From Hysterangium stoloniferum (lineage: Eukaryota > Basidiomycota > Agaricomycetes > Hysterangiales > Hysterangiaceae), in assembly GCA_015178975.1 (NCBI GenBank), contig WHVD01000173.1, positions 1-64,000 of the forward strand: DNA of 64,000 nt, in the 5' to 3' direction. Below, piece after piece: positions 13,383-24,291 of the stretch (positions are counted from its first letter, which is position 1; every line of letters begins with the position of its first letter). Under the pieces are notes generated by a model. It ran no database searches. It saw only the letters and a program-made list of their open reading frames with translations, and was not told the origin of the DNA. Made by a program: the position numbers and the translations under genes.

Positions 13383-14522
13383 TTAAAGTGTCTCAAGTCC
13401 TGGACTCTTTGTCAATAATCCCTCCTCAGGCACCTCCTCTGGGATTGTTGGTAAGTCAGCTTGCTTCCCTTTCTTTGACTTCTGGTTCTTAGCACAGGTG
13501 GCCTTTGCTTTGGCTCTCGATTCCAGCCACTTAGGCTGTCCAATTTCACGAGCCTATGCTGCAAATTTCTTGTGTTCAGCTAGTCGGTCATGGAAATAGT
13601 ATTTGGGTTTCCAGAGATCACTTGGCAGAGTCTCCCTAATAAGGTGTGCATTGTGGAGTGCATGCATATTCAGAATCCACCATGAATGGTCAGCATGAAT
13701 GACTGCAGTGTGTGTTCTGGAAGTCATGTCCCTGCCTTGCTTCACAGGAATATCAGCGACTGAGCATTTCAAGTTATCACAGTTATGTTGGGCATTGAAG
13801 ATAAAAAGAACTGCCTAAAAAACTTAGAATTACATCACAAGGTAAATTAGAAGGGACAGACCATGGGCAAAATTGCTTTCACAATGGCGGTTTGTGTTAA
13901 TATAGGGATGTTAAGTCGGTGACCAGCTCCTGCTGCAATGTTGAATTGCTCAATGATAACAATTGTGGAATCCTTCTTTGTGGAAGCATCTTCTTTGGCA
14001 GCAAGAATCCGGTAAATACGACCAGTAAGAACAATATGAGTTGAATGAACCTTTTAAATTTGTATGAGTTAAAAGCCTTGCTTGATATGAAAAACCCTGA
14101 ATGGCTCACTGTGACACCTTGTAATTTGGACTCAAAGAAATCCCAAGAACCTGGTTTGCAGATATCATGGGACGGAGAGACAATGAACTTGCACTGGACC
14201 CAGCTTTTAACCATAGCATGGTGAGGTAAGTGAATGGATGAAAGCTGAGCCAGCACATTTGCCCATGCACTGGGATTCTCTTTCTTTATGGAATGAGATT
14301 TAACATAGCCTACAGATAGGAATTTTAGTGACAATAAAGTGAGACTAGAGCACTAAGTAGGTGTCAAGTACTTACCAGCTGCAAGAGTTGAGAAATCTGC
14401 CCAACCCAGACGACACTGCAGTGCCTTGTTGTTTTGGAGGAAGTTTCTAACCTTATCCCCAGCCTGAATGTATCTATCACCACTATTCCACCACCCACCA
14501 CTCACTTGGTGCTTGAAGTGCT
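13383..14522 (-). pseudogene. 3' part of a conserved uncharacterised agaricomycete gene, truncated by Gyp-1
   Basis: Minus-strand exons run from about 14522 (LGWADFSTLAA, donor GTAAGT near 14373) through 14334-13890 and 13772-13554 to a stop at 13383. Recognisable stretches include SPSHDICKPGSWDFFESKL, FNIAAGAGHRLNIPILTQT and a C-terminal tail rich in Lys and Glu. I recall the same blocks in unnamed agaricomycete proteins, but their function is not known to me. Damage: a frame change after the SKAFNSYKF segment, a TAG near 13558 (probably CAG once), and loss of everything upstream of about 14522, where gypsy gag sequence begins on the opposite strand. Confidence 0.45.
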
Positions 14523-15292
14523 CCATATCAGTTTTAGCGGGATTTCCAAGGAAGAGCCGCTCTGGCTTGAAAATTGGGAGGCTTTTGTTGAGGAGCTTGA
14601 AACCAAATTTGGCCCATATGACCCGACAGGAGAAGCCGAGAATAGTCTCACAAATCTTCGTATGAAGGACACACAGTGCATCACGGACTACATTGTCCAA
14701 TTCATAATCTTGCAGCTCGTTGTCAGTGGGGCGATCCCGCTCTCCGCCACCAATTCTATGCCAGTCTGCTGTCCCGCCTTAAAGACGAAGTCTTGAAAGG
14801 AGAAGATCGCAAGCCAAAACCTTGTCCTGTATGCGCCTCAAAGCTCAAAACACGGATGCACGTTATTGGGAACATCATGCGGAAGTTGCCTGCGAGACCT
14901 CCGCAGACAAAGTAAACAAGTCCACGACCAATAAAAACAACAACAATAATTCGTCAACCAGCAACCAGAACTCCACACAATCCAACAAGAAGAACAATAA
15001 AAAGTCTTCAAACAACAACAACAACAAGGACAATAAGGACAATAACAAGGGTCAACAGTCCGGCAAGCAAGCCGGAAAACCTAACCTCTCAGGCAAACCC
15101 GATGGCAAATTGACCCCACAGGAAAGACAACGTCGTATGGACAACAACCTCTGTCTCTTGTGCGGGAAACCCGGTCATCGAGTCCCAGAATGTCCGCTGG
15201 CAAAAGCAAACTCTTCAAAGGGTCGAACAGCCAAGGCCTCCATGGAAACCCCGTCAAAGGACAAACCGGCTTCCGACTCGAAAAAAGAGTAA
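14523..15292 (+). pseudogene. gag: Gyp-1 gag, C-terminal part with zinc knuckle
   Basis: The segment starts in the capsid-like region (PLWLENWEAFVEEL, then FGPYDPTGEAE and DYIVQF). It continues through an Asn/Lys-rich low-complexity stretch to a perfect CCHC zinc knuckle (CLLCGKPGHRVPEC, about 15160-15200). Gag forms the particle and binds element RNA. The frame changes twice near 14700-14900. The first half is absent. It overlaps the start of the pol frame, as is usual in gypsy elements. Confidence 0.85.
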
Positions 15293-15396
15293 GCAACCCT
15301 GCGGACTCCGTGCGGGTTGGGGGTTGCGTTGCCTCTCCGCGCATTCAAGAGTTTACTCGCCTCAACACATCTGCTCTTTCACATTCTGATTCATTT

Positions 15397-17361
15397 TTCA
15401 TTAAACTTATGTCTAATATGATTCCGAAATTTGTTTTTTCAGCTCTCATAGATTCCGGCTCGACTCATTGTTTTTTAGATACAAAACTCACGCAAAACAA
15501 TTCTTTGTCAACTTATTCAATAAATCCTATCACACTCCGCCTCTTCGATGGCACAAGTAATTTGGTTGTTACCCAAGCTTGTGATTTACCCATCAGTTTC
15601 CCATGTGGAACATCTCAATTGGTCACTTTCTATGTGACCCAGTTAGACTCAAGTTGCTCGGTGGTCCTAGGACATAACTGGCTTACCCGCTACAATCCGT
15701 TGATTGACTGGATAGCTAACAGTATAACATTCCGGACTCCCACAGCAGCCGAGGAAACTGCGCCTGACCCGGCCTCCACGGCACCCATGGCCTTCCCGGC
15801 ACCTGCAGTCTCGAGGACTCCTGTGATCCCTATGGCACCAATGGCTTCCCTGGAACCCACAGCACCTCCATCCATTTCTCTGATTAATGCTGCAGCTTTT
15901 ATTAGGGCTTCAAAAATGGATGGGTCCCAGGTGTTCACTATCAACTTACAAATTGATGAAGCAACTGGACATTTTTCAACCCCGGTATCTGAATCTGAGC
16001 AAGCCGCTGACCTAGAAGGTGTCCCGGAGAAATATCATGACTTCATGGATGTTTTTAGCAAGCGGAAAGCTGACCGGCTTCTGCCTCACAGAGAATACGA
16101 CTTAAAAATCGATCTTGAAGATGGCGCTCAGCCACCCCTAGGGCATATTTACCCGCTGTCGTCCATGGAACTTTCCATAATCCGCGATTTCCTGGATGAA
16201 CATTTGTCCATAGGTTTTATCTGACCCTCAAAGTCTCATTTTGGAGCACCTGTTCTGTTTGTCAGAAAAAAGGATGGATCCCTTCGACTATGTGTTGATT
16301 TTAGAGGACTCAATGCTGTCACCAAGAAGGATAAATATCCACTACCACTTATATCTGATCTGCTCAATGCTCCGCGGAATGCCCGGATTTACACCAACAT
16401 AGATCTCAAGCACGCCTATCATTTGGTCCAGATTGCCGTGGGCGATGAATGGAAAACCACTTTTAGAACCCGATATGGGGCCTTTGAGTGGCTGGTGATC
16501 CCCTTTGGACTCTCCAATGCTCTGTCTGTTTTTCAGCATTTTCTCAACGACATGCTCGATGTATGCATCATTGTTTACTTGGACGACATTCTTATCTCCT
16601 CTGAGAATCCCACGGAACATGACAAACAAGTCCATGAAGTTCTCCAGAGGCTCAGACAACATGGTTTATTCACAAATGGTAAAAAATGTACTTTTGACAC
16701 GGACTCCGTGGAATACCTAGGTTTCATGATGGGACCCAATGGACTCTGCATGGATGAAACTAAAGTCCAAGTCATCAAAGATTGGCCCGAACCCCGAAAA
16801 GTTAAAGATATACAATCCTTCCTCGGCTTTGCCAATTTTTACCGACATTTTATCTGTGGATATTCCGACATCACGGTACCCCTTACCCATCTTACATGTA
16901 AGGGTACTCCATGGAATTTTAACAATAAGTGTCAAAAAGCTTTCAATATTTTAAAAAATTCTTTTTCTACAGCTCCTATTCTGTCGCATTGGAAACCAGA
17001 CTTCCCACTCATTGTTGAAATGGACGCCTTGGATTATGCACTTGGAGCCATTTTGTCTATCCAGGACTCCGATGGAGAAGTCCACCGCGTGGCTTTTCTG
17101 TCCTGGACTTTTACTGGAGCAGAGCTATGATAAAGAACTTCTGGCAATCTTTTCAGCTTTCAAAGCATGGCGACACTATTTGGAAGGTTCAGGAGCTCCT
17201 ATTGACATTGTAACAGATCACAAAAACCTGGAATACTTTTCTACCACAAAAATTTTGACCCGCCGGCAGGCTTGCTGGTCTAAATATCTATCTGCTTTCA
17301 ACATGATTATCTGCTTTCGACCCGGCCATCTCAGCGGCAAACCCGACACTTTAACTAGATG
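15397..17361 (+). pseudogene. pol: Gyp-1 pol: aspartic protease, reverse transcriptase, RNase H
   Basis: The protease shows the catalytic Asp in IDSGSTH (15451-15453) followed by SVVLGHNWL. The RT shows the catalytic YLDD at 16576-16587 and the motifs PFGLSNA and EYLGF. RNase H follows, with [10 protein letters not shown] and TDHKNLEYF. These make the DNA copy of the element and mature its proteins. A TGA at 16222 replaces what other RTs of the family have as Arg in an IRPS motif, and another TGA lies at 17360. A frame change with a short deletion interrupts RNase H near 17125. The RT is closely related to fragments in Gyp-2 and Gyp-3. Confidence 0.9.
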
Positions 17362-17362
17362 A

Positions 17363-17955
17363 TGGGATGTCTATCCTAAAGAGGGGAGCAACGACTATGC
17401 AACAGTAAATCCGCACAACCTGAAACCTATTTTCACGAATCAACAACTTACCGCATTGGTCTGCGCAACTTTCCTCATCAATCCCATTGTCCATGGAATT
17501 ATCATTATGGATATCAAGAAGTTACATCAAGATATTCTATTGGCAATTCCTCTAGACCCAGTTACTAAAGCTCACCTTGACAATCCCGTGGACCCCAGTC
17601 AACCCTGGTGGTCTCTTGATCAACATGGTTTCATTAGACTTGACGATCACATCTATGTACCAGACTCTGATGGCCTCCGCCTTAGGATCCTTCAATACAA
17701 ACATGATCATCCACTCTCAGGGCATTTCAGGTACAACAAAACTCTATCATTAATAAGAAGAGAATACACTTGGCCCGGACTCCGTGGATTCGTTAAGCAC
17801 TATTGTAAATCTTGCACTACTTGTCCCCGCTCGAAATCTCAGTGACACAAGCCATACGGCCTTTTGAAACAACTCCCAGTACTGGAACACCTGTGGAATT
17901 CTATCTCTATGGATTTCATTGAACATCTACCGGATTCCAAAGGCTTTTGTGCTAT
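17363..17955 (+). pseudogene. Gyp-1 integrase, N-terminal half
   Basis: It contains the linker YPKEGSNDYATVN and the zinc-binding HHCC region (HDHPLSGHF, then CKSCTTC), followed by the beginning of the catalytic core ([12 protein letters not shown], first catalytic Asp). A TGA at 17843 interrupts it. The core is cut at 17955 by a solo LTR and resumes at 19232. Confidence 0.85.
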
Positions 17956-18227
17956 TGTGATGTATCTAGTATATATTCACGAATTTTCCCTTAATTTTCC
18001 AGAATTTATTTCAATTTATTTTATTCTATTCTATTTTATTTATTAATTCAAGAATTAGGCTATTTTCCTTTTAACTTCGAATACTCAAAGCTTCGAATGA
18101 CATCATATTATGTAATCGAAGCCTAGAGCGGTCGAAATATAAGTATAATAAAGCCGGGTTATCTGATTTCGAGAGACCGGGTTTTTATTATATTATATTA
18201 GTACATATATGCGCATTATTATCGCGC

Positions 18228-18266
18228 GATCACGTGACATCACGTGACGACGACGTCACGACGTGT
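18228..18266 (+). promoter_or_regulatory. E-box / CRE-like cluster in solo LTR
   Basis: Two CACGTGAC motifs 10 bp apart are followed by GACGACGTCAC, so bHLH- and bZIP-type palindromes lie next to each other about 260 bp upstream of a TATA box. This is typical of a U3 promoter region. The binding proteins are inferred only from the motif type. Confidence 0.5.
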
Positions 18267-18517
18267 TTACAAATCATCGCGAGTAGTTTTCGCAGCCGCC
18301 CGGCCACGTTTATTTCCGTTTCGGCGCCACGGCTTATTTTGCTTCCACCCTCGGCCATCTCGGGTTTATTCTCTGACTCGACCGGTTCGGATCTTCGGTT
18401 CGGATCTTCGAGTCGGGTGATAGCTATGACATCATAGCGGAATTATAGAAACTTTTAGAAGCTTCCAATAATTTCCTAATTAGTTATTTAGCTATTATTA
18501 AGCAAAAATCTCTACAT

Positions 18518-18525
18518 GTATAAAA
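18518..18525 (+). promoter_or_regulatory. TATA box of solo LTR
   Basis: TATAAAAG is followed by a plausible leader beginning near 18550. If used, the R-U5 part is unusually long (about 680 bp). Confidence 0.6.
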
Positions 18526-19236
18526 GGAGGCCTAAATCACTGAATAAATAACAACAACTACTTTACTACTATCAACAGCACCAGCTCATAAGCTTATCTA
18601 ATCATCCTAAGGACAAAAATAGCCTTAGTCTGATTTACTAACTGCAAGCACCTACACTTGCAGCATTTTGAACTCTTTCTCAGCAACTCTTGAACTTAGC
18701 TAATTCATCTAAGTTCCCTCAGCTTCCCGGAAAACCTTTAGGCTTACTAATCACTTAAGTAAATCTAAATTCTCATTACTGAAATCCCTGCCCGTTTAGA
18801 TTATTCAAGAGCCCATTTTAACAGCACAGTTAATCGATCTTTAAACAAACGCTTGGATATTCGACTCTCAGACAATCTCTCTATTTATAAATTATTTAAC
18901 AGCTTGTTAAATCTTTATAAATAGTAAACTAAAAGGCTACAAGAAAGCGAAGGCTTACGACAAGTTTCCGCCAACTTATTGCACATACATTCAGCTCCCG
19001 AACCTTTATTCTCAAAGAGAACTTAACTTTCGTAGAGCACATCACTACAAGTTCATCTGAATTTGTCAAGAGACCAAACAAATATTGACTTTAGTTGTTT
19101 AAGCTTAATAGCGCAGCTAATTAATCTATCAGTATTTAAATTACTGGACCTTTATTTGTTTATTTCTTGAATCCCTTGCCGTGTCAACGCTTGTTAATTA
19201 TTTGAGAGAGTAAATAGCCGGATACCTTACAGCTAT

Positions 19237-20132
19237 TCTAGTTGTTGTTGACAGATTCTCAAAACAAGGTATATTCATCCCTACTTATGACACAATTACG
19301 TCCGTGCAGTTAGCAGAACTTTTCATTATCCACGTATTTTCCAAGCATGGAGTTCCATCCCACGTGACTTCCGATCAAGGATCAGAGTTTGTGTCTCACT
19401 TCTTTAGATCCCTCGGAAAATCCTTGGACATGACATTACATTTCACGTCCGGACATCACCTGGAAGGTGACAGACAAACCGAACACGTAAACCAGACATT
19501 GGAACAATACCTCCGCGTATATTGCAACTATCAACAGGACAATTGGAAATCCTTGTTACCACTTGCAGAGTTTGCTTACAACAATGCACCCTCGGCCACT
19601 ACTGGTGTTTCCCCGTTCTTTGCAAATAAAGGATATAATCCAAATATTACAGTACATCCAGAACGAAACCTCGCCTCTGTTCGTGCTCAAGAGTTCACCA
19701 CGGACCTCCACGAGCTCCACGAGGAACTCCGGACTGCAATATTTAGGTCCATTTGAAATTATCGCACAAGTAGGTTCAGTCTCTTGGACTCTACGGCTTC
19801 CAGATAGCATGCGCACGGTACACCCGGTATTTCATGTTTCTATGCTAGAACCTTGTACTGCTAACACTATCGCAGATTGCGTGCAATCTCTGCCTCCTCT
19901 GGTCATCATTGATGGAGAACCCGAGTTTGAAATCTCACAGATTTTAGATTCAAAAATAGACAAGCGTCGACACACTTGTAAACTGCTTTACTTGGTGAAG
20001 TGGGCGGGTTATGAGGGCACCAATGAAGAAACCTCATGGATTTTGGCCATGGAACTCGGTAATGCCACGGAAATCATTACTGACTTTCATACAGCTTACC
20101 CACTCAAACCTGGATCATTATCATCTCTATGA
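19237..20132 (+). pseudogene. Gyp-1 integrase C-terminal half and chromodomain
   Basis: The integrase core resumes with VDRFSKQGIFIPT, the second catalytic Asp in TSDQGSEF and the Glu region around HVNQTLEQYLRVY. A deletion near 19738 removes the linker after the core and changes the frame. Then come YLGPFEI, HPVFHVSML and the chromodomain (about 19915-20130), with FEISQILDSK, LVKWAGYEG and ETSW supplying the aromatic cage residues. Chromodomains of chromoviruses direct integration to modified chromatin. The stop is at 20130-20132. Confidence 0.9.
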
Positions 20133-20331
20133 CCGCACTCCACGGACCCCGTGTTACGTTTGGACTCATTTTCATTATTCCCTGTCACCCTATGTCTCTC
20201 TTTGCTTTTACAGGTTCTGACATGTCTTGTCAAGTCCTTAAGCGGACCCTCCACGGACTTTGGCTTTGACTTGGATTCTTATGTTTTCTCACGCTTTACT
20301 TTTATGTTCAAATTAATATCAAGTTTTATTA

Positions 20332-21338
20332 TTATTCTTCATCTACATTGATGGGGCTATCTTTTTTCCCCGCCTCTTTTTCTGCCTCAGCTTTTCCCGC
20401 CTCATTCATCTCCTTGGGTAGCTCCGTGACCTCCACGGGCACCTCCTCCTCATCTGAACTGGCCTCCTCAGAACTCCTGTCCTCCGGCTTGTCATATACA
20501 AGGCCAGCATACTCCATCAGGAATTTGAAGTGGTCCCCGCGGATTGTGTGGAGATTGTTCGCCATAATGACGCTGACTTTGTTGCTCTTCCAGAGCAACT
20601 TGTTTTGGGCTTCAATGCCCTTGGCGATCCGTCCCAAGGCTTCCTCCAGACCGGAGTACCCATCCGACCCGCCATTCTCCCGTGAACCGGACCCTGCGGC
20701 CTGCTCGTGAACAAGCAAGCACCTCGCCGTGCACTGGTAACACCCCAGGCCCTGGCCGGACTTCCGATTGCACTCAGTGTTCCGGTCATTACAACCAGAA
20801 CACCGTGGGTCGTTCTGAGCCAGTAGGCAGACTGGCACCGCCTTCCTTGCTTTCTGTTGATACGGTTAGCTCCACGGTATACCCACGGACCCGAGACTCA
20901 CCTTGTTAGGGCTTTCTGGCTCCCCCTCGGACTCAGACTCGACTTCTGCCGCCTTGCACTGAAAATGCCAAGTCAAAAAAAAAAAGTGACAAGTTGATCT
21001 ATGGGACTTACCTTTCCTGCAACAACTGCGGCTCTGTCCGTGGCCACCCGGGCTTTCTCTGCCACCACCCTGGCCTTCTCTGCGGCCACCCGTGCAGCCT
21101 CCTCCTCCTCCCTCTGCTTCTGCCTTGCAGCCTCTTCCTCCACAGCCATGGCCGCCTGGTATTCCCTATTCAGGGCCTCCTCAACCTCCCAGGCTTCTTG
21201 CTCTGCCTCTTCTCGCTGTCAACATTGCTCATCCTGCTGCACCAAGATTTGGGCAGTGGACAGCAGTGCCCAGTACTGACTGCCCATGGAGGGCCCAGCG
21301 GTTGGCATAGGCTTGCGCGGCATGGGCTTTGGTCCCAT
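20332..21338 (-). pseudogene. Antisense Zn2Cys6 gene of Gyp-1 (two introns)
   Basis: The gene lies on the strand opposite to Gyp-1, between chromodomain and 3' LTR. Exon 1 is 21338-21012, exon 2 is 20958-20902 and exon 3 is 20853-20332. The introns have GTAAGT/TTTTCAG and GTGAGT/CAACAG ends, both phase 0, giving 301 codons. Order: a start rich in Pro and Met, a Glu/Ala/Arg-rich probable coiled coil, then the cysteines CX2CX6CX9CX2CX3C (20802-20719), then an acidic helical tail. Copy 2 in Gyp-6 has the canonical last spacing (X6), so this copy probably lost 9 bp. A TGA at 21221-21219 interrupts exon 1. A TATATAAA-type box lies about 50 bp upstream. The family resemblance is to Gal4-type zinc clusters, which bind DNA. 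Regulation of the element, or an antisense-RNA role, is inference. Confidence 0.72.
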
Positions 21339-21535
21339 GTTATCGATGATGGGGGTAATAAAGAAGAAGAAATTCCTATTTTTTCAAATTTATATATAGG
21401 CTCGTCACATTTGAACCTTACCTTCCGGATCACATGACTCTTTGACACATACGTGTAACCGACATGACTTTTGACACATGCGCGTAGCCGACAAGAACCT
21501 TATCTAGGTCTAGAGCCTCTTTGGGACTTTGGCAT

Positions 21536-21548
21536 AAAGGGAGGGTAC
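21536..21548 (+). other. Polypurine tract of Gyp-1
   Basis: AAAGGGAGGGTAC lies directly before the 3' LTR, at the place where plus-strand DNA synthesis is primed. The same GGGTAC junction precedes the LTR at 41758, and its complement follows the LTR of Gyp-6. Confidence 0.8.
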
Positions 21549-22388
21549 TGTTACGACCAGACAATCCTGCCAGACTCCGGGCACTAACCCGTACGCCCCC
21601 ACATGCTACAAGCACCAATTGTCTGTTTATAGGATTTCCTGCCCAGACTCCGTTACGTCAAGACTTGTTACATTTGACCTCATTACGACACATATCAGTC
21701 ACTGGACTTCCCCTGGACTCCGTCTCTGTCTATGTCCATCTTCATCCCACGCATCAGTAACGGGACCCCACTCAGAATCCCGTCACCACTCTAATCGAGC
21801 CCCATTCCCATTTTAGTCAAATGACCTGTCACGATTTAGGACTCCGCTCCCGCTCCATTTCCCGTTATGGGTTATGCTTTGTCATTATTTGGACTCCGCT
21901 CCGTTCCATCCCGTTCCTAACACCAATTTGGTGTTTACTATTCCCGTTTTATGTTTTGTTAGTTTTGTTTTGTCATTACTGGATTTGGTATGTCATTCAC
22001 TCCATGGTCTATATAAACTGCCAGATGTTGTACATACAATCTAGTCAGAAAATTAGCTTAGATTCCCCCCAGTAATCTAATAACATTTTCCGCTCTAAAA
22101 CCTTACTTGATTCACATCGCTTTCACTAGTCGGAGCCCATGGGCTCCGGCGCATCTATCTCTCTCAACTCTCTCGACTCATGACCCACGACCTCCGACTT
22201 ATGACCCACGACCCCCGGCTTACAACCTATGACCCACAAACCCTGCCCGGACTCCCCGGGATCCCCATCTGCCTGTTTGAAATTGGACAACACGATCTAG
22301 TGAGGGCGCAGCCTATAAGCTGAAGCCAAGTCCTACTGGATATCCCACGGGTTTCTCCGGAAACCCGCCCTGTGTGTGTATCCTAACA
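21549..22388 (+). repeat. 3' LTR of Gyp-1 (840 bp)
   Basis: TGTTACGACC at the start and CCTAACA at the end. It contains CTATATAAAC (about 22009-22018) as a TATA-like box and the conserved block ATAAGCTGAAGCCAA (about 22315-22329). It is related to the LTRs at 52625-53446 and 59310-60122. It abuts Gyp-2 integrase sequence on the right (AGAGT at 22389-22393 would be the target duplicate). No left partner is present. Confidence 0.92.
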
Positions 22389-24291
22389 AGAGTGTGGACA
22401 AGTAATGCAAGATTTACAACAGTGCTCAACAAAATCTCGGAGTCTGGGCCAAGTGTATTCTCTTCTTATTAATGATAGGGTTTTGTTGAAACCAAAATGT
22501 CCCAAGAGTGGATGGTCATGTTTGTACTGGAGAATCCTGAGGCAGAGGCCATTGGAGTGCAGTACATAGGAGGATAACCCAAAACTTTTAAAAGTTATTT
22601 ATCCACTAAAGTATATATAATTATATTGTTTGTTGTAAAATTAATATTTAATCAAATTCAGTCTATCAGATGACATTCTGGAGAATAACAAAATATTTAT
22701 ATTTATCTTGTATCTGACAAAAGTTAGTCAAACAGACATATATGGATTATCCTTTTGGGGATAAATTCCACAACAAGGATTGGTTGGCCAGATAGTTCTG
22801 GTTAACTTTCTAAACCAAATAAATTTAAATTATATGAACTACATTTGAAAGTTTGCATAATATACAAGAGAATACATCTCATTCCAATGATTAAGTCATA
22901 ACCCAAATAATTTTGGTTAACTATAATGTTTGTGGATATTTTAAAAGTCACAGAGATACTAGAGAATGCATCTCATCCCAAAGATTAAGTCATAACCCGA
23001 GTAATTTTGGTTAACTATAATGTTTGTGGACATTTTAAAAGTCACAGAGATACTAGAGAATGCATTTTATCCCAAAGATTAAGTCATAACCCAAATAATT
23101 TTGGTTAACCATGACATTTATGCATATTTTAAAAGAGCATACAAGTCTTAAAGATGAAATTTTGGGGTAATGAGATATAAACTCCTAAAACATGTAGTCA
23201 TAGCCAGAGTAAATAGTCTCACTTAAACATATGAGGACTTTTCCATAAAATTTTGCATATTCAATGAGGTGTGACTATCCTCCATATGTATATACAATTG
23301 TCAAGTCTAATGAAACCATGCTGGTCAAGAGACCCCCAGCGTTGACTGGGGTCCATGTGATTGTCAAGGTGTGATTTGGTTATTGGATCTAGTGGAATTG
23401 CCCATAGAATATCTTAATGTAGTTTCTCATGTCCATAACAATAATTCCACAGATGATGAGATGGATGAGAAAAGTTGCACAGACTGATGCGGTATGCTGT
23501 TGATTCATGAAAATGGGTTTCAAGTTATGGGGGTTTACTGTGGCATAGTTGTTACTCCCTTCTTTAGGATAGATGTCCCATTGTCTAGTCAAAGTGTCAG
23601 ATTTGGTGCCAAGGTGGCAGGTTGAAAACAGACAATCATATTAAAGGCTGATAGGTACATATTCAGACCAATGGGCCTGCCAGTGGGTCAAGAGTTTCAT
23701 AGTTGAAAAGTATTCCATGTTTTTATAATCTGTTACAATGTCAATCAGAATTCCCGAGCCCTCCAAATAGTGTCACCATGATTTGAAAGCTGCAAAAATT
23801 GCGAGTTCCTTGTCATGGACATCATAATTAAGCTCTGGTCCAGTGAAAGTCTGGGATAGAAAAGCCACAGGGTGGACTTCTGCATTGGAGTCCTGGATAG
23901 ACAGAATGGCTCCAAGTGCATAGTCTGAGGCATCTGTCTTAACAATGAGCAGAATGTCCAGTTTCCAGAATTGGAGCTGAAGAAAAAGAATCTTTTAAAA
24001 GATTGAAAGCTTTTCAACACTTATCATCAACATTCCACTGGTCACCCTTGCATGTAAGATGAGTAAGGGGAACTGTGATCTTGGAATACCTGTGGATAAA
24101 CTGTCAGTAAAAGTTGGTAAAGCTGAGGAAAGATTGTATATCTTTGACTTTTCCAGGTTCTGGCCAATCTTTGATGACTTGTACTTTGGCTTCATCCATA
24201 TGGAGTCTGTCAGGTCCCATTATGAAACCTAGATACTCCACGGAGTCTTTGTCAAAAGTACATTCTTTACCATTTGCAAATAGACCATATC
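22389..24291 (-). pseudogene. Gyp-2 pol fragment: RT thumb, RNase H, integrase N-terminus
   Basis: From 24291 downward the frame reads GLFANGKECTF and DSVEYLGF. Interrupted RNase H segments (about 24190-23745) and the integrase linker YPKEGSNNYATVN (about 23570) follow. After a TIR element come the zinc region (KHDHPLLGHF) and a CXXC, ending at 22389. It lacks protease, RT fingers/palm with the catalytic YxDD, and the integrase core. Multiple frame changes occur. Collinear with Gyp-1 throughout. Confidence 0.85.
22569..23283. mobile_element. TIR element 1 (715 bp) in Gyp-2 integrase
   Basis: The ends are GGAGGATAAC and its approximate complement (GACTATCCTCC), flanked by the 3-bp duplication ATA (TAT on the other strand). 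The interior is AT-rich, has no ORF, and carries three diverged tandem copies of about 106 bp (22880-23110, with the phrase TAATTTTGGTTAAC). Short TIRs, no coding capacity and 3-bp duplications suggest a MITE, perhaps PIF/Harbinger-like. Confidence 0.7.

Larger units (their letters stand above)
17956..19231 (+). mobile_element. Solo LTR (1276 bp) inside Gyp-1 integrase
   Basis: The ends are TGTGATG...CTTACA, flanked by a perfect 5-bp target duplication GCTAT at 17951-17955 and 19232-19236. Removing the insert plus one duplication restores the integrase frame. No internal retrotransposon genes are present, so this is an LTR left by LTR-LTR recombination. The orientation is inferred from the TATA box. 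It differs in sequence from the Gyp LTRs in this window. Confidence 0.92.
14523..22388 (+). mobile_element. Gyp-1: Ty3/gypsy chromovirus, 5' truncated, with 3' LTR
   Basis: The order is gag (C-terminal half), aspartic protease, reverse transcriptase, RNase H, integrase, chromodomain, a non-coding segment with an antisense gene, polypurine tract and 3' LTR. That is the layout of a chromovirus of the Ty3/gypsy group. The 5' LTR and gag N-terminus are missing, and gag starts directly against a truncated host gene. A solo LTR splits the integrase. Stops and deletions make the element inactive. Its right LTR abuts the integrase of Gyp-2. Confidence 0.9.

Noticed and set aside
16222..16224. Programmed readthrough of in-frame TGA codons in pol
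   Set aside because: Several unrelated elements show the same kind of change at probable CGA codons. CpG deamination is simpler.
20348..20710. Plus-strand Ser/Pro-rich frame after the Gyp-1 chromodomain
   Set aside because: Antisense shadow of the zinc-cluster gene, not conserved as protein in Gyp-6.
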